Source: DASSFG01 sp035547915
GTDB taxonomy: Bacteria > Planctomycetota > Planctomycetia > Pirellulales > JAICIG01
Assembly (NCBI GenBank): GCA_035547915.1
Contig: DASZTS010000144.1
Span: 1 to 64,000 of the forward strand
Direction of reading: 5' to 3'
DNA: 64,000 nt
Within the stretch, counting starts at the first letter, position 1. Each line of letters starts with the position of its first letter. Both the position numbers and the translations under genes were made by a program. Shown in pieces: positions 26,048-35,446 of this stretch. The notes beneath the pieces are model-generated. The model saw only the letters and a list, made by a program, of their open reading frames with translations. It made no database searches and was not told where the DNA came from.

Positions 26048-27697
26048 TCAGCCGAGGGCAGACCCGGTGGGCTCGCGCACGAAGGCGAGATGTTTTTGCC
26101 AGTTGCGGTTGTCGAGCGCGGGGTGGTCGACGCGCAGGTGGACGCCACGGCTCTCTTCGCGCTGCGCGGCGGCGGCGATGATCAGCCGGGCGACCCAGAG
26201 CATGTTCTGCAACTGCCAGCCGTCGGGATCGTTGAACTGGCGATTGAGCACGTAGCCGCACCAATGCGCGACCGTCTCCTCGGCCTCGGCCAGTCCCGCA
26301 CCGTCGCGGCGCACGCCGGCCGCGCGCCACATCAGGCTCTTCAGCGAGTTGCGAATGTCGGCCAGATCGAGCGTATCGGGCGACGGATCGAGGGCGCGGT
26401 TTTCCAAGGGCAACGCCAGAAAATCGTCGGGCGTCTGCAACGCCAACCGCGAGGCCGATTCGCCCGTGCGGGCGCCGTAGACCAGTCCTTCGAGCAGGCT
26501 GTTCGAGGCCAGTCGGTTGGCGCCGTGCAGGCCGCTGGAGCTGACTTCGCCGGCGGCCCACAGGCCGGGCACGGTGGTGCCGCCATTCAGATCGACCGTC
26601 ACGCCGCCGATCATGTAATGGGCGCCGGGCCGCACGGGAATCCAATCGCGGGTGATGTCGATGCCGAACTCGGCACACGTCGCGGCGATGCCCGGAAAAC
26701 GGTTGCGAACGCGCACCGGGTCGAGGTGCGCCAGGTCGAGATAGACGCTCGGATGGCGCGTCTTCTCCATCTGCGTGACGATGGCCTGGCTCACGACATC
26801 GCGCGGCGCCAACTCGGCCCGCGGGTCGTACTCGGGCATGAAGCGACATCCCGTGCGGTCGACGAGGCGGGCGCCCTCGCCGCGCATCGCTTCGGTGATC
26901 AGGCTGCGGCTGCTGCCGGCGATGTACAGCACGGTCGGATGGAATTGCATGAACTCCATGTCGCGCAGTTCGGCCCCCGCCCGATAGGCCAGTGCGTGGC
27001 CATCGCCGGTCGCCACGGCCGGATTCGTGGTCTCGCGATAGAGCTGGCCGGCCCCGCCCGTGGAAAGGATCGTCTGCTTGGCCCACACGAGCGTCTTGCC
27101 GTGCTGCGAGTTCCACACCAGCGCCCCGCGGCAGGCGCCTTCGTGTGTCAGCAGATCGAGCGTGAACGTGTTCTGCCAGGTCGTGACGTGATCGAGTGTC
27201 TGCACGCGGTCGATGACGGCCCGCATCACTTCGCGCCCCGTGGCATCGCCCAGCGCGTGTACGATCCGATCGTGGCTGTGGCCCCCTTCGCGTCCGAGCG
27301 CCAGCCCGCCCGACTCTTCGTCGAACTTCGCCCCCCAGCCCATCAGCTCGCGGATGCGCTCGGGCGCCTCGCGGACGACCGACTCGACGACCTCCGCGTC
27401 GCACAGATCGCCGCCGGCCCGCAGCGTGTCGTCGATATGGTTCTCGAAGCGGTCCTCGGGATCGAGCACCCCGGCGATGCCGCCCTGGGCATAATTGCTG
27501 TTCGATTGCAGCAGGCTGTCCTTGGTGACCACCAGTACACGCAACCGCGGATCGACGGCCAGCGCCGCTCGCAGTCCGGCCAGCCCGCCGCCGATGATCA
27601 GGATGTCGGTGAAATGGTGCGGCACCCGCTTGGGATGGAAGGGCACCAGGTAACGCGGTTCGTGGGAGCCGAAATGCCGGCGGAGGCTGGGATGCAT
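26048..27697 (-). CDS. nadB: L-aspartate oxidase
   Basis: 549 residues, family length. Oxidises L-aspartate to iminoaspartate in NAD synthesis. FAD-binding DILIIGGGLAGLRAAL near the N-terminus, NSNYAQGGIAGVLDPEDRFE, the HSHDRIVHALGDATG region, FHPTVLYIAG and the active-site loop HYMIGGVTVDLNGGTTVPGL, GLHGANRLASNSLLEGLVYG. Succinate dehydrogenase/fumarate reductase flavoprotein relatives lack the EGARLVD-type combination seen here together with this length. No nadA or nadC is adjacent. Confidence 0.93.
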   Translation of the reverse strand: MHPSLRRHFGSHEPRYLVPFHPKRVPHHFTDILIIGGGLAGLRAALAVDPRLRVLVVTKDSLLQSNSNYAQGGIAGVLDPEDRFENHIDDTLRAGGDLCDAEVVESVVREAPERIRELMGWGAKFDEESGGLALGREGGHSHDRIVHALGDATGREVMRAVIDRVQTLDHVTTWQNTFTLDLLTHEGACRGALVWNSQHGKTLVWAKQTILSTGGAGQLYRETTNPAVATGDGHALAYRAGAELRDMEFMQFHPTVLYIAGSSRSLITEAMRGEGARLVDRTGCRFMPEYDPRAELAPRDVVSQAIVTQMEKTRHPSVYLDLAHLDPVRVRNRFPGIAATCAEFGIDITRDWIPVRPGAHYMIGGVTVDLNGGTTVPGLWAAGEVSSSGLHGANRLASNSLLEGLVYGARTGESASRLALQTPDDFLALPLENRALDPSPDTLDLADIRNSLKSLMWRAAGVRRDGAGLAEAEETVAHWCGYVLNRQFNDPDGWQLQNMLWVARLIIAAAAQREESRGVHLRVDHPALDNRNWQKHLAFVREPTGSALG

Positions 27698-27801
27698 GTA
27701 ACGACTATTCTAGCTCATCCGAGGCGCCTCGGTCCGGCCCCCAATTCGGCGGCGATCGCCATGAGGTAGAGTTGTGACGTTCCGATACCTCCTACCTGAG
27801 A

Positions 27802-28185
27802 ATGTACATGCGTCAACTGAGCCCTCTAGGCCGGCGGCCGCGGCATTCTGCGGCAACTGCCGAAATCGTCACCTGCGAACTGCGCCGCGCGGCAGGCGAA
27901 CTTCCCCGGGTCGTCGCGGCCGAGTTGCTCGATCTGTCGCGGCAGGGCACACGCCTGCGCACCGAGGCCGTATTGGCACCGAACGAAGTCCTTTCGATCT
28001 GCCTGCGCTCCGACGAGCCTGCTCTCGACTTGAACTTGACCGGCGTGGTACGATGGCGCCAGCAAGAAGCGACCGGCCGTTGGCTGCACGGCTGTGAATT
28101 CAAAGGAGAGCTGTCGCTGGAGACACTGGGGGAACTTTTCTTGTGCGGAGTTCTTTCCACTCGGCCCCCCGCGTCGTCCGGCTAG
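27802..28185 (+). CDS. PilZ-domain protein
   Basis: 127 residues. A single PilZ-like beta-barrel: the DLSRQGTRLRTE stretch gives the D-x-S-x-x-G part of the c-di-GMP motif, and RWRQQEATGRWLHGCEFKG is the typical final strand pair. The N-terminal RxxxR half is only partly matched, by ELRRAAGE, so binding of c-di-GMP is uncertain. Followed after 21 bases by the transporter gene and divergent from nadB. Confidence 0.7.
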   Translation: MYMRQLSPLGRRPRHSAATAEIVTCELRRAAGELPRVVAAELLDLSRQGTRLRTEAVLAPNEVLSICLRSDEPALDLNLTGVVRWRQQEATGRWLHGCEFKGELSLETLGELFLCGVLSTRPPASSG

Positions 28186-28206
28186 CCATAGGTGCCTGAG
28201 CCTTCG

Positions 28207-29601
28207 ATGGACGAATCTGGCCAAAGCGGCCGGCGTTTGCAGACCCGCGACACGTTGCGATTAGGGTTGCTCTTCGGCACGATCTATTTCGTGCAAGGGA
28301 TGAGTGAGCCGACGACCGGCCTCGTCTCGCAACCCAACCAATCGCTGCTGTGTGAGTGGGGCGAAAGCGACGAGCAGATCACGGCATTCGTGGCCATTCT
28401 GGCTGCGCCCTGGTGTTTCAAGCCGCTGTTCGGCTTCCTTTCCGATTTCTTTCCGCTCCTCGGTTATCGGCGGAAGAGCTATATGGTCGTCACCAGCCTG
28501 GTGGCGATGGCCGGCTTCTTCGCGCTCGCCTGGTGGACCCCTTGGCCCGTCGGGGCCTACAGCCAGCTCCTCTCCTGGCTGCTGGTGCCGACCGTGGCGG
28601 TGATCTTCGCCAACGTGGTCGTCGACGCCATGATGATCGAGGCGGGGCAACCGCGCGGCATCACCGGACGCTTGCAGTCGGTCCAGTGGGCGGCCATCTA
28701 CGCCGGCGCCATCCTCACCGGCAAGATGGGAGGGATTCTCAGCGAATTCCAAGAACAGCGGCTCGGCTTTCTGATCTGCGGCTGCCTTATGTCGGTCACG
28801 TTCCTGTTGTCGCTGTTCGGCTTCAAGGAGACCTCCGCCAAGGTTTCGAGCCACGAATGGCGAGACGCGCTCGTCGCCGTCGTCCGGTCGGTGCGTTCGC
28901 CGGGCGTGGTGGCCGTCGGCGCCTTCACCTTCCTGTGGCACTTCAACCCGTTTTGCCAGGCCGTCGTCTATCTTCACATGAAGAAGCATCTCGGCTTCAG
29001 TGAGGATTTCTACGGCGATACGATGTCGTTGATCGCCGTCGGTTCGCTCGTGGCCTGCGTGACCTACGGCATGTACTGCCGCCGGATACCGATGCGGCGC
29101 ATGGTGCACCTGGCGGTCGCGCTGGGCGTGGCCAGCACCTGGGGCTATTGGTACGTGAGCGATCGCACGTCGGCGGTGGCCGTCAGCCTGTTGACGGGTT
29201 TTACCTACATGACGGCCAGCATGATCCTGGTCGACCTGGCGGCGCGCGCCTGTCCGATCGCCGCGGCAGGCACCCTGTTCGCCCTCTTCATGGCCGCGTG
29301 CAATACGAGTTCCGCCATCACGACCTGGTTGGGCGGCCGTCTCTACCAATCCGCCAGCGAACACTGGGGAGGCGAGACCGGCTTTACGGTGGTCGTGGCG
29401 GCGGGCGGACTGTTCTGCGCCGGTTCTTGGTGGGCGATCCGGTTCCTGCCGGCCCATCTCTTGGGATTGCCCGAAGAAGCGGCCCAGGCGCCGCTCGTGC
29501 TGCCCGAGCTACCGGCCTTGGGTGACCGTCACGCGCTGGGCGACTTGGTGTTGGCCGACCTGCCCTTGGCGGCGATTGAACCGACGCGACGGACAGCTTA
29601 A
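28207..29601 (+). CDS. MFS-type transporter (BT1/folate-biopterin like)
   Basis: 464 residues with about 12 hydrophobic helices. The segment GTIYFVQGMSE and the loop PWCFKPLFGFLSDFFPLLGY, then RRKSYMVVTS, match the BT1/FBT (folate-biopterin) branch of the major facilitator superfamily; AmpG-like carriers are the alternative. The ATG at 28207 is preferred to a GTG at 28192. The substrate cannot be read from the sequence. Co-directional with the PilZ gene just upstream. Confidence 0.75.
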   Translation: MDESGQSGRRLQTRDTLRLGLLFGTIYFVQGMSEPTTGLVSQPNQSLLCEWGESDEQITAFVAILAAPWCFKPLFGFLSDFFPLLGYRRKSYMVVTSLVAMAGFFALAWWTPWPVGAYSQLLSWLLVPTVAVIFANVVVDAMMIEAGQPRGITGRLQSVQWAAIYAGAILTGKMGGILSEFQEQRLGFLICGCLMSVTFLLSLFGFKETSAKVSSHEWRDALVAVVRSVRSPGVVAVGAFTFLWHFNPFCQAVVYLHMKKHLGFSEDFYGDTMSLIAVGSLVACVTYGMYCRRIPMRRMVHLAVALGVASTWGYWYVSDRTSAVAVSLLTGFTYMTASMILVDLAARACPIAAAGTLFALFMAACNTSSAITTWLGGRLYQSASEHWGGETGFTVVVAAGGLFCAGSWWAIRFLPAHLLGLPEEAAQAPLVLPELPALGDRHALGDLVLADLPLAAIEPTRRTA

Positions 29602-29674
29602 TCTGCTGCCTGGCAGGCAACCTGCGGGATGACGGACAGCGGTTCCGTCATGCCTTCCTTCCTCGCTCACGTTT

Positions 29675-30763
29675 TTGTTCGCCGACGAGACCGTGCCACA
29701 GCCCATCGCGCCCGCTCCCGCTTCCGGCCCGACGTTCTCCACCAGCCACCCGTGCGCGGCCTGCGGCGCACCGGTCGACGCGCTCGATCGTTTCTGCCAG
29801 GCGTGTGGCGCACCGCAAGCGACCGCGACCGAACCGCATGCCGCCGCGCAGAAGCGATTCCGTTGCGAAAGCTGCGGCGCCGAGACGCTCCTGCCCGCCG
29901 ATACGCGCACCTTCGTCTGCCCGTTCTGCGATTCCAACTACGTCATCGAGTTGCCCGCATCGGCCACGCAGCGCCAGCCGCCGGAGTTCGTCATCGGCTT
30001 CGCCGTTCAGCCCGAGCAGGCCGCGCAGATCTTCCGTAACTGGTTGAACGCGGGAAACTGGTTTCGCCCCGGCGATCTCGTGCGCTCGCGGGTGGAAGAC
30101 AGATTCCGCGGCGTGTACCTGCCGTTCTGGTCATTCTCGATGCTGGCCGAGAGCGAGTGGGGGGCACGGATCGGAGAGTTCTGGTATCGCACGGAAACGT
30201 ACACCACCACCGAAGACGGCAAGACCGTCACCAAGACCCGCACCGTGCAAGAGACCGAATGGTGGGACCTGTCGGGCCGACACCACGGGTATTACAGCGG
30301 TTATCTGGTGTCTGGCAGCCGCGGCCTGCCGCAAGCCTACGCCGAACGGATCAAACCGTTCCAACTCGCCGGGCTGAAGCGTTACGATCCGGCCTTTCTG
30401 GCCGGCTGGTCGAGCGAAGAATACTCCGTCGAACGCGACCAGGCGCTCACGCTCTGCCAGCAAGAATTCTCGCGGCGCGAGCAAGCCGGAGTCGCGGCCT
30501 TCTTGCCGGGCGACACGCACTCGGGGCTGCGGGTGGAAACCTCGTTCAGCCAGGTCAATTCCGACCTCGTGCTGCTGCCCGTGTATCTCTTGAACTATCG
30601 TTACGGCAACCAACTGTTCCGTTTCCTCGTGAATGGACAGACGGGCCATTGCACGGGCGACAAACCGATCTCGGCCGGCCGCATCGCCGCCGTCGTGGTC
30701 GGCGCGCTGCTCCTCGTCGGCGCTTTCCTGGCCGTCGTGTGGTTCATCGGTGGGGGCAGATGA
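29675..30763 (+). CDS. Zinc-ribbon membrane protein A
   Basis: 362 residues. Two zinc ribbons: CAACG..FCQACG (about 27-46) and CESCG..CPFCD (about 63-88). A middle domain with VYLPFWSFSMLAESEWGARI and WWDLSGRHHGYY, and a C-terminal transmembrane helix (AAVVVGALLLVGAFLAVVWF). The start is a TTG at 29675; no ATG fits before the ribbons. The gene 6 bases downstream encodes a paralogue. The fold suggests an anchored nucleic-acid or protein binder; function unknown. Confidence 0.75.
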   Translation: MFADETVPQPIAPAPASGPTFSTSHPCAACGAPVDALDRFCQACGAPQATATEPHAAAQKRFRCESCGAETLLPADTRTFVCPFCDSNYVIELPASATQRQPPEFVIGFAVQPEQAAQIFRNWLNAGNWFRPGDLVRSRVEDRFRGVYLPFWSFSMLAESEWGARIGEFWYRTETYTTTEDGKTVTKTRTVQETEWWDLSGRHHGYYSGYLVSGSRGLPQAYAERIKPFQLAGLKRYDPAFLAGWSSEEYSVERDQALTLCQQEFSRREQAGVAAFLPGDTHSGLRVETSFSQVNSDLVLLPVYLLNYRYGNQLFRFLVNGQTGHCTGDKPISAGRIAAVVVGALLLVGAFLAVVWFIGGGR

Positions 30764-30769
30764 CCGAGC

Positions 30770-31735
30770 ATGAGCGACTTGGTGCAAAAATGTGCCGTCT
30801 GTCAGGCGCTGATCGACGAGGAGGATCTGTTCTGTCCCAACTGCGGCACGGAGGCGCCGCATCGCGAATCGCGCGTCGCCGATCCTTCGCGCGAGTTCAC
30901 GTACAACTTCCGCTGTGCGGGGTGCGGCGCCTCGATGAGCTACGACGCCTCGGCCGGCCGGTTGCGTTGCCCGTTCTGCGGCTCGGAGGACCTCTCGAAG
31001 CAGGCCGATGCCAAGACGATCGCGCCCAAGATGGTCGTGCCGTTCGTCGTGCCCCGCGATGCGGCCGTGGCGCAGATGCGCACCTGGCTCGGCCAGGGTT
31101 TCTGGCGCCCCGGCGATCTGCGGCAGCAGGCACTGGTGGTGACCATGACCCCGGTCTACGTGCCGTATTGGGTCTTTCAAGCGACCACGCACACCTACTG
31201 GACGGCCGACACCAGCCAAACGCCCGCCGGAGCGTTGGGCAACTGGTATCCGCTGTTCGGCGAACATCAGGGGCGGCACGAAGGGCTGCTCGTCGCCGCC
31301 AGCGGCGCCTTGGCTCCGGCCGAGACGGCGGCCATCTCTCCCTTCGATCTCTCGCAAGGCGTCGATCCCGGCGGCGTCGATCTCGAGAATATCACGGTCG
31401 AACAGTTCGCCGTCGGCCGCAAGTACGCCCGACCGCTGGCGCGTGCGGGACTCGAGCAGTCGGATAGCGCGGACTGCCAGCAATACGTGCCCGGCCGGTG
31501 TCGACATTTGAAGGTCAACGTGAAGCTCGAAGGACTGTCGAGCGAACCCGTGCTGCTGCCGGTCTGGATCATGGCTTATCGCTACCGCGACCGGGTTTTT
31601 CGTTTCCTTCTGAACGGACAGACGGGCGCCGCGACCGGCCAGGCCCCCGTCTCGTACACCAAGATCGCGGTTGCCGTGGGCGTCGCCTTGGCGATTGCCG
31701 CCGTCGCGATGCTGATCGCCGTCAGTCAACGATGA
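30770..31735 (+). CDS. Zinc-ribbon membrane protein B
   Basis: 321 residues, a paralogue of the preceding protein: CAVCQ..FCPNCG and CAGCG..CPFCG zinc ribbons, VYVPYWVFQATTHTYW for the counterpart's VYLPFWSF, LPVWIMAYRYRDRVFRFLLN for LPVYLLNYRYGNQLFRFLVN, and a C-terminal helix (IAVAVGVALAIAAVAMLIAV). The two genes are separated by 6 bases and so are probably translated together, perhaps as a heteromer. No published function known to me. Confidence 0.75.
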   Translation: MSDLVQKCAVCQALIDEEDLFCPNCGTEAPHRESRVADPSREFTYNFRCAGCGASMSYDASAGRLRCPFCGSEDLSKQADAKTIAPKMVVPFVVPRDAAVAQMRTWLGQGFWRPGDLRQQALVVTMTPVYVPYWVFQATTHTYWTADTSQTPAGALGNWYPLFGEHQGRHEGLLVAASGALAPAETAAISPFDLSQGVDPGGVDLENITVEQFAVGRKYARPLARAGLEQSDSADCQQYVPGRCRHLKVNVKLEGLSSEPVLLPVWIMAYRYRDRVFRFLLNGQTGAATGQAPVSYTKIAVAVGVALAIAAVAMLIAVSQR

Positions 31736-31788
31736 CGCCAAAACATCTGCGGCAGTCGCCGTATTCCGTGGCACGGAAGTAGAATGCC

Positions 31789-33042
31789 ATGGTAGGCTCG
31801 TCCACAACCGGCAACCGCACCATGGCGTCTCAGCAACGAGATAACGACTCCGAGACGGACGCAACAGGCCCTTCTCAACGCACGACCTCTCGGCACACCA
31901 CGGGCCGACCGTCGACGTGGCGGCAGATCGTTTTGAAGGTCTCGTTGGCCACGCTCGTCACGCTGGTCTCGGCGGAGGGCATGTTGCGGGTGTACGTCGC
32001 TCTGCGCGGTTGGACTCCCAACTGCTACGCTGCGCAGCTACACCTGTTTCGGCCCGAGCCGATCGCGGGCTATGACCTGAGGCCCGGTTTTCGTCTGCGG
32101 AGCGGCGTCTACTCCGTTTCGATCAACTCGCTCGGCTTGCGCGGACCGGAGGTCAACCGAACCAAACCTTCCGGAGTACGGCGCATCGCCATCGTCGGCG
32201 AGTCGTCGGCCTTCGGTTACCTGGTGAGCGACGGCGAAGAAGCCGCTCGACGGCTGGAAAAGATCCTCGCCGCGGAGGAGCACCCCATCGAGGTGATCAA
32301 TGCCGCCGTGCCGGGCTACAACCTGTTCCAATCCATCGAGCGGTTCCGAGAAGTCGTCGCGCCGCTCAAGCCCGATATCGTGGTCGCCTACCTGGGCTGG
32401 AACGATCTGCCCTACGTCGTGAGCAACGACCCCGGCGCCGAGAATCATCGTCGCCGCAACAGCGCCCCCGGTTGGGAGCGATGGATGGGCCATTCCGCCT
32501 TGTACGGGTTCACCGTCTACCGCCTGTGGGGCGGACCGGTTCGCATGGTGCCCGCCGATTTCGCCGGCGGAGAACCCACGACCGCCGGAATTCGACAGTT
32601 TCACGATAACCTGGCGACGCTCGCCAAGCAGGTGCAACGGGCCGGCGCCACGCTCGTCGTCTGCGCGCAGGCCACCGCCGCGCGGCCCGACGTGTCGCCC
32701 GCGCTCCGATCGGCATTGGGTTCCGACGCCGCGAAGCAGGCCGACGCGATCCGATTGGGCGAATGGCTGCACCGCACGCTGGCCGACTTCGCCGCGGAAC
32801 GCCATCTGACCTTCGTCGACGCCTATACACAGATTCCGCCCACGACCGAGATGCTCGCCGACTACGTCCACCTCACCACCGCGGGCGAGGAGCGCCTGGC
32901 GCAATTGTGGGCCGATGCTCTGGACGCCGATGTGTCGGATGTGTCGGAAAGCAACTTGGGCTACGATACGCGGTCCGTGGACGACCGACTTCACGAGGCC
33001 GGCCGAGAGGCGACCATCTCGGACACGGTTCAGGGCCATTGA
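31789..33042 (+). CDS. Membrane-anchored SGNH/GDSL hydrolase
   Basis: 417 residues. An N-terminal polar stretch precedes one transmembrane helix (VLKVSLATLVTLVSAEGMLR). Then the SGNH blocks: IAIVGESSAFGYL (nucleophile Ser in GES), DIVVAYLGWND (Asn) and late DYVHLTTAGEERL (Asp-His). These enzymes cleave or transfer ester-linked groups such as O-acetyl groups on glycans. An ATG 33 bases later (31822) is an alternative start. The stop is followed within four bases by an R1 element. Confidence 0.85.
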   Translation: MVGSSTTGNRTMASQQRDNDSETDATGPSQRTTSRHTTGRPSTWRQIVLKVSLATLVTLVSAEGMLRVYVALRGWTPNCYAAQLHLFRPEPIAGYDLRPGFRLRSGVYSVSINSLGLRGPEVNRTKPSGVRRIAIVGESSAFGYLVSDGEEAARRLEKILAAEEHPIEVINAAVPGYNLFQSIERFREVVAPLKPDIVVAYLGWNDLPYVVSNDPGAENHRRRNSAPGWERWMGHSALYGFTVYRLWGGPVRMVPADFAGGEPTTAGIRQFHDNLATLAKQVQRAGATLVVCAQATAARPDVSPALRSALGSDAAKQADAIRLGEWLHRTLADFAAERHLTFVDAYTQIPPTTEMLADYVHLTTAGEERLAQLWADALDADVSDVSESNLGYDTRSVDDRLHEAGREATISDTVQGH

Positions 33043-33046
33043 TATA

Positions 33047-33146
33047 GAGCAAACGACAAAATCGGATCGAGAGCTCCAAAAAAATCGGCGTTTCACGGCC
33101 GATTCTTTGCCCATGGCGCTCCGGCTTCCCGGTCTTGTCGGCCGCT
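33047..33146 (+). repeat. R1 element, forward-oriented copy
   Basis: GAGCAAACGACAAAATCGG at the start, GGTCTTGTCGGCCGC at the end, inner hairpin AAAAATCGGCGTTTCACGGCCGATTCTTT. The only copy in forward orientation, and the only one following a forward gene; both its orientation and its position next to a stop fit the rule that the element runs outwards from a stop. Confidence 0.9.
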
Positions 33147-33165
33147 TTTAAGGAGACGCTGCGGA

Positions 33166-34005
33166 TTGGCAGAAACAGATTCCCGCTTCGGCGATCCTCG
33201 CCTCACCGCCGCCGCACGCGACCATAACCGCCGGGCTTGGGATACGCTGGTCCGCAAGAAACAGCGATTCACGACGCCCGCCCCCGACGAAGACCTGCGC
33301 GATCCGTTGGGCACGACCGATCCCTTGGGCTGGCTGGGCGGCGACGTGTCGGGCAAGCGCTTGCTCTGCCTGGCCAGCGGCGGAGGCCGACAGAGTGCTC
33401 TCTATGCCGCGGCCGGCGCGCAGGTGACGGTCGTCGACCTCAGCCCCGAGATGCTGGCCATCGACCGCCAAGTGGCAGCCGAGCGGGGCCTGAACATCGT
33501 GGCCATCGAAGCGTCGATGGACGACCTCGGTGCGCTGGCCGACGCCAGCTTCGACATCGTGTTGCAACCGGTGAGCACCTGCTATCTGCCCGAGGTGCGG
33601 ACGGTCTATCGAGAGGTGGCGCGCGTCACGGCGCCCGGCGGTCTGTATCTGAGTCAGCACAAGCAGCCGACGAGCCTGCAAGCATCGGTCGTTCCGTCGC
33701 CGGGGAACTACGAACTGACCGAACCTTATTATCGGCGCGGGCCACTGCCGCAGGTCGTCGGCAGCCAGCATCGCGAAGAGGGGACGCTCGAATTCCTGCA
33801 TCGCTGGGAGGAATTGATCGGCGGCCTGTGCCGGGCGGGCTTTGTCATCGAGGACCTGGTCGAGCCCTTCTTGGCGAAGGCCGATGCCACGAGCGGCACC
33901 TTCGCGCATCGCTGCCTCCACATCCCGCCGTACGTCCGCATCAAGGCCCGCCGCGTGGGCGACCCGCTGCGCGGCGAACCGCGCCTTTGGCTACCGGGCA
34001 CTTGA
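33166..34005 (+). CDS. SAM-dependent methyltransferase
   Basis: 279 residues. Rossmann motif LLCLASGGGRQSALYAAAGA followed by VTVVDLSPEMLAIDR (acidic residue for the ribose), then ASFDIVLQPVSTCYLPEV and YREVARVTAPGGLYL, with GLSIG-like C-terminal half. N-terminal DHNRRAWDTLVRKKQRFTTP resembles the family acting after a substrate-recruiting helix. Start is a TTG at 33166 (no ATG upstream in frame). It follows the R1 element. Substrate unknown. Confidence 0.8.
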   Translation: MAETDSRFGDPRLTAAARDHNRRAWDTLVRKKQRFTTPAPDEDLRDPLGTTDPLGWLGGDVSGKRLLCLASGGGRQSALYAAAGAQVTVVDLSPEMLAIDRQVAAERGLNIVAIEASMDDLGALADASFDIVLQPVSTCYLPEVRTVYREVARVTAPGGLYLSQHKQPTSLQASVVPSPGNYELTEPYYRRGPLPQVVGSQHREEGTLEFLHRWEELIGGLCRAGFVIEDLVEPFLAKADATSGTFAHRCLHIPPYVRIKARRVGDPLRGEPRLWLPGT

Positions 34006-34017
34006 TGTTCGGTGCCG

Positions 34018-35445
34018 TTACGCCAAAACCCCGCGCACGACGTGGCCGTGGACGTCGGTCAGGCGATAGTCGCGACCCGCGTGGCGATAGGTGAGCCGGG
34101 TATGGTCGAATCCCAACAGGTGTAAGATCGTGGCGTGGAAGTCGTGGAAATGGACGCGATCTTTGACGACCGTGGCACCGAGCTCGTCCGTCTCGCCATA
34201 GACCAGCCCCCCTTTCACACCACCGCCGGCCAACCAGGACGAGAAACAGGCGCTGTGGTGCCCGCGTCCCTTGTCGCCGTCGATGCCGGGTGTGCGGCCG
34301 AACTCGGTGGTCCATACCACGAGTGTTTCGTCGAGCATCCCTTCGCGCTTGAGATCTTTGATCAGGGCGGCGATCGGCTGGTCGATCTTCTTGGCCAGCG
34401 GCTCATGATCGGCCATGTTGCCGTGCGAGTCCCAGTTGCCCGACGAACCCGTGTCGATCAACTCGACGAAACGCACGCCCCGTTGCGCGAGCCGCCGCGC
34501 GATGAGACACTGCCAGCCGAACGTATCGGCCTGGCCACGCTTCAAGCCATACATCTCCAACGTGCTGTCGGGCTCTTGCGACAAGTCGAAGGCCTCGGGC
34601 GCTTCGGTCTGCATGCGAAAGGCGGTCTGGAACGATTGCATCCGCGCCGCCAGGTCGGAAGCGGTGGCCCGGTCGGCCAGATGTTTGCGGTTCAGCTCGG
34701 CCGCGAGATTCAGTTCGAGCTGTTGTAGATCCGCGGGCGATGTACGAGGGCGCAGATCGGCGATCGGATCGGCCCCCGGCACGACGCGGGTTCCCTGGTG
34801 ATAGGCGGGCAGGAAGTCGTTGGCATACACCTGTGTGCCGGCATACGGCAGGTGCGGCGCGAGCACGATGAACGAGGGGAGATTCTGGTTCTCCGTGCCC
34901 AATCCGTAGCTGATCCAGGCTCCCAGGCTGGGTCGCGCGAAGAAGAGCGAACCGGTGTGCATGGCCAGCGTGGCCTGGTAATGCTCGTTGTCGTCCGACT
35001 TCATCGAGCGGATCAGGCAGATGTCATCCATCGACTCGCGCAGGTGCGGAAAGAGATCGCTCACCAACGTGCCGCACTTTCCGCCGGGCTTGAAATCCCA
35101 GCGCGGCTTGAGCAACACGCGCTGCTGATTCGAGAGACCGCCGCCGATGCCCGTCTTCTTGCCGTCGGCCTTGAACAACTCGGGCTTATGATCGAACGTG
35201 TCCATATGCGACACGCCGCCGGTCGAAAACAGGAAAATCACCCGCTTCGCCTTGGCGGCAAAGTGCGGCGGCCGCGGTGCCAACGGCCCCGGCCCGGCCG
35301 CGGACGGCGAGTCGTTGCCGAACAGTTCCGAGAGGATCGCCGGAAACAACAGCGAACCGCCGAGCAGCGAGCGGATGCAATCGCGACGCGAGACACCGTG
35401 ACGCGAGACACCGTGACGCATGACACCGTGACGAAACGTGGACAT
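34018..35445 (-). CDS. DUF1501 protein
   Basis: 475 residues. Leader MSTFRHGVMRHGVSRHGVSR followed by RDCIRSLLGGSLLFPAIL: a twin-arginine-like export signal whose front is a tandem repeat. Core signature VIFLFSTGGVSHMDTFDHKP, then RGVRFVELIDTGSSGNWDSH and EFGRTPGIDGDKGRGHHS. The start 35445 puts one base between the preceding gene's stop and this ATG; upstream ATGs would overlap that gene. Forms the usual planctomycete pair with the DUF1549/DUF1553 protein just upstream. Substrate unknown. Confidence 0.9.
   Translation of the reverse strand: MSTFRHGVMRHGVSRHGVSRRDCIRSLLGGSLLFPAILSELFGNDSPSAAGPGPLAPRPPHFAAKAKRVIFLFSTGGVSHMDTFDHKPELFKADGKKTGIGGGLSNQQRVLLKPRWDFKPGGKCGTLVSDLFPHLRESMDDICLIRSMKSDDNEHYQATLAMHTGSLFFARPSLGAWISYGLGTENQNLPSFIVLAPHLPYAGTQVYANDFLPAYHQGTRVVPGADPIADLRPRTSPADLQQLELNLAAELNRKHLADRATASDLAARMQSFQTAFRMQTEAPEAFDLSQEPDSTLEMYGLKRGQADTFGWQCLIARRLAQRGVRFVELIDTGSSGNWDSHGNMADHEPLAKKIDQPIAALIKDLKREGMLDETLVVWTTEFGRTPGIDGDKGRGHHSACFSSWLAGGGVKGGLVYGETDELGATVVKDRVHFHDFHATILHLLGFDHTRLTYRHAGRDYRLTDVHGHVVRGVLA
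35386..35430. repeat. 15-bp tandem repeat in DUF1501 leader
   Basis: Three copies of ACGCGAGACACCGTG (the third reads ACGCATGACACCGTG), coding the repeated HGVSR/HGVMR residues at the front of the DUF1501 signal sequence. Confidence 0.9.
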
Positions 35446-35446
35446 A

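Noticed and set aside
30131..31864. A 577-codon reverse frame across the zinc-ribbon pair
   Set aside because: Antisense of two genes with Cys-x-x-Cys ribbons; the reverse product has no domain.
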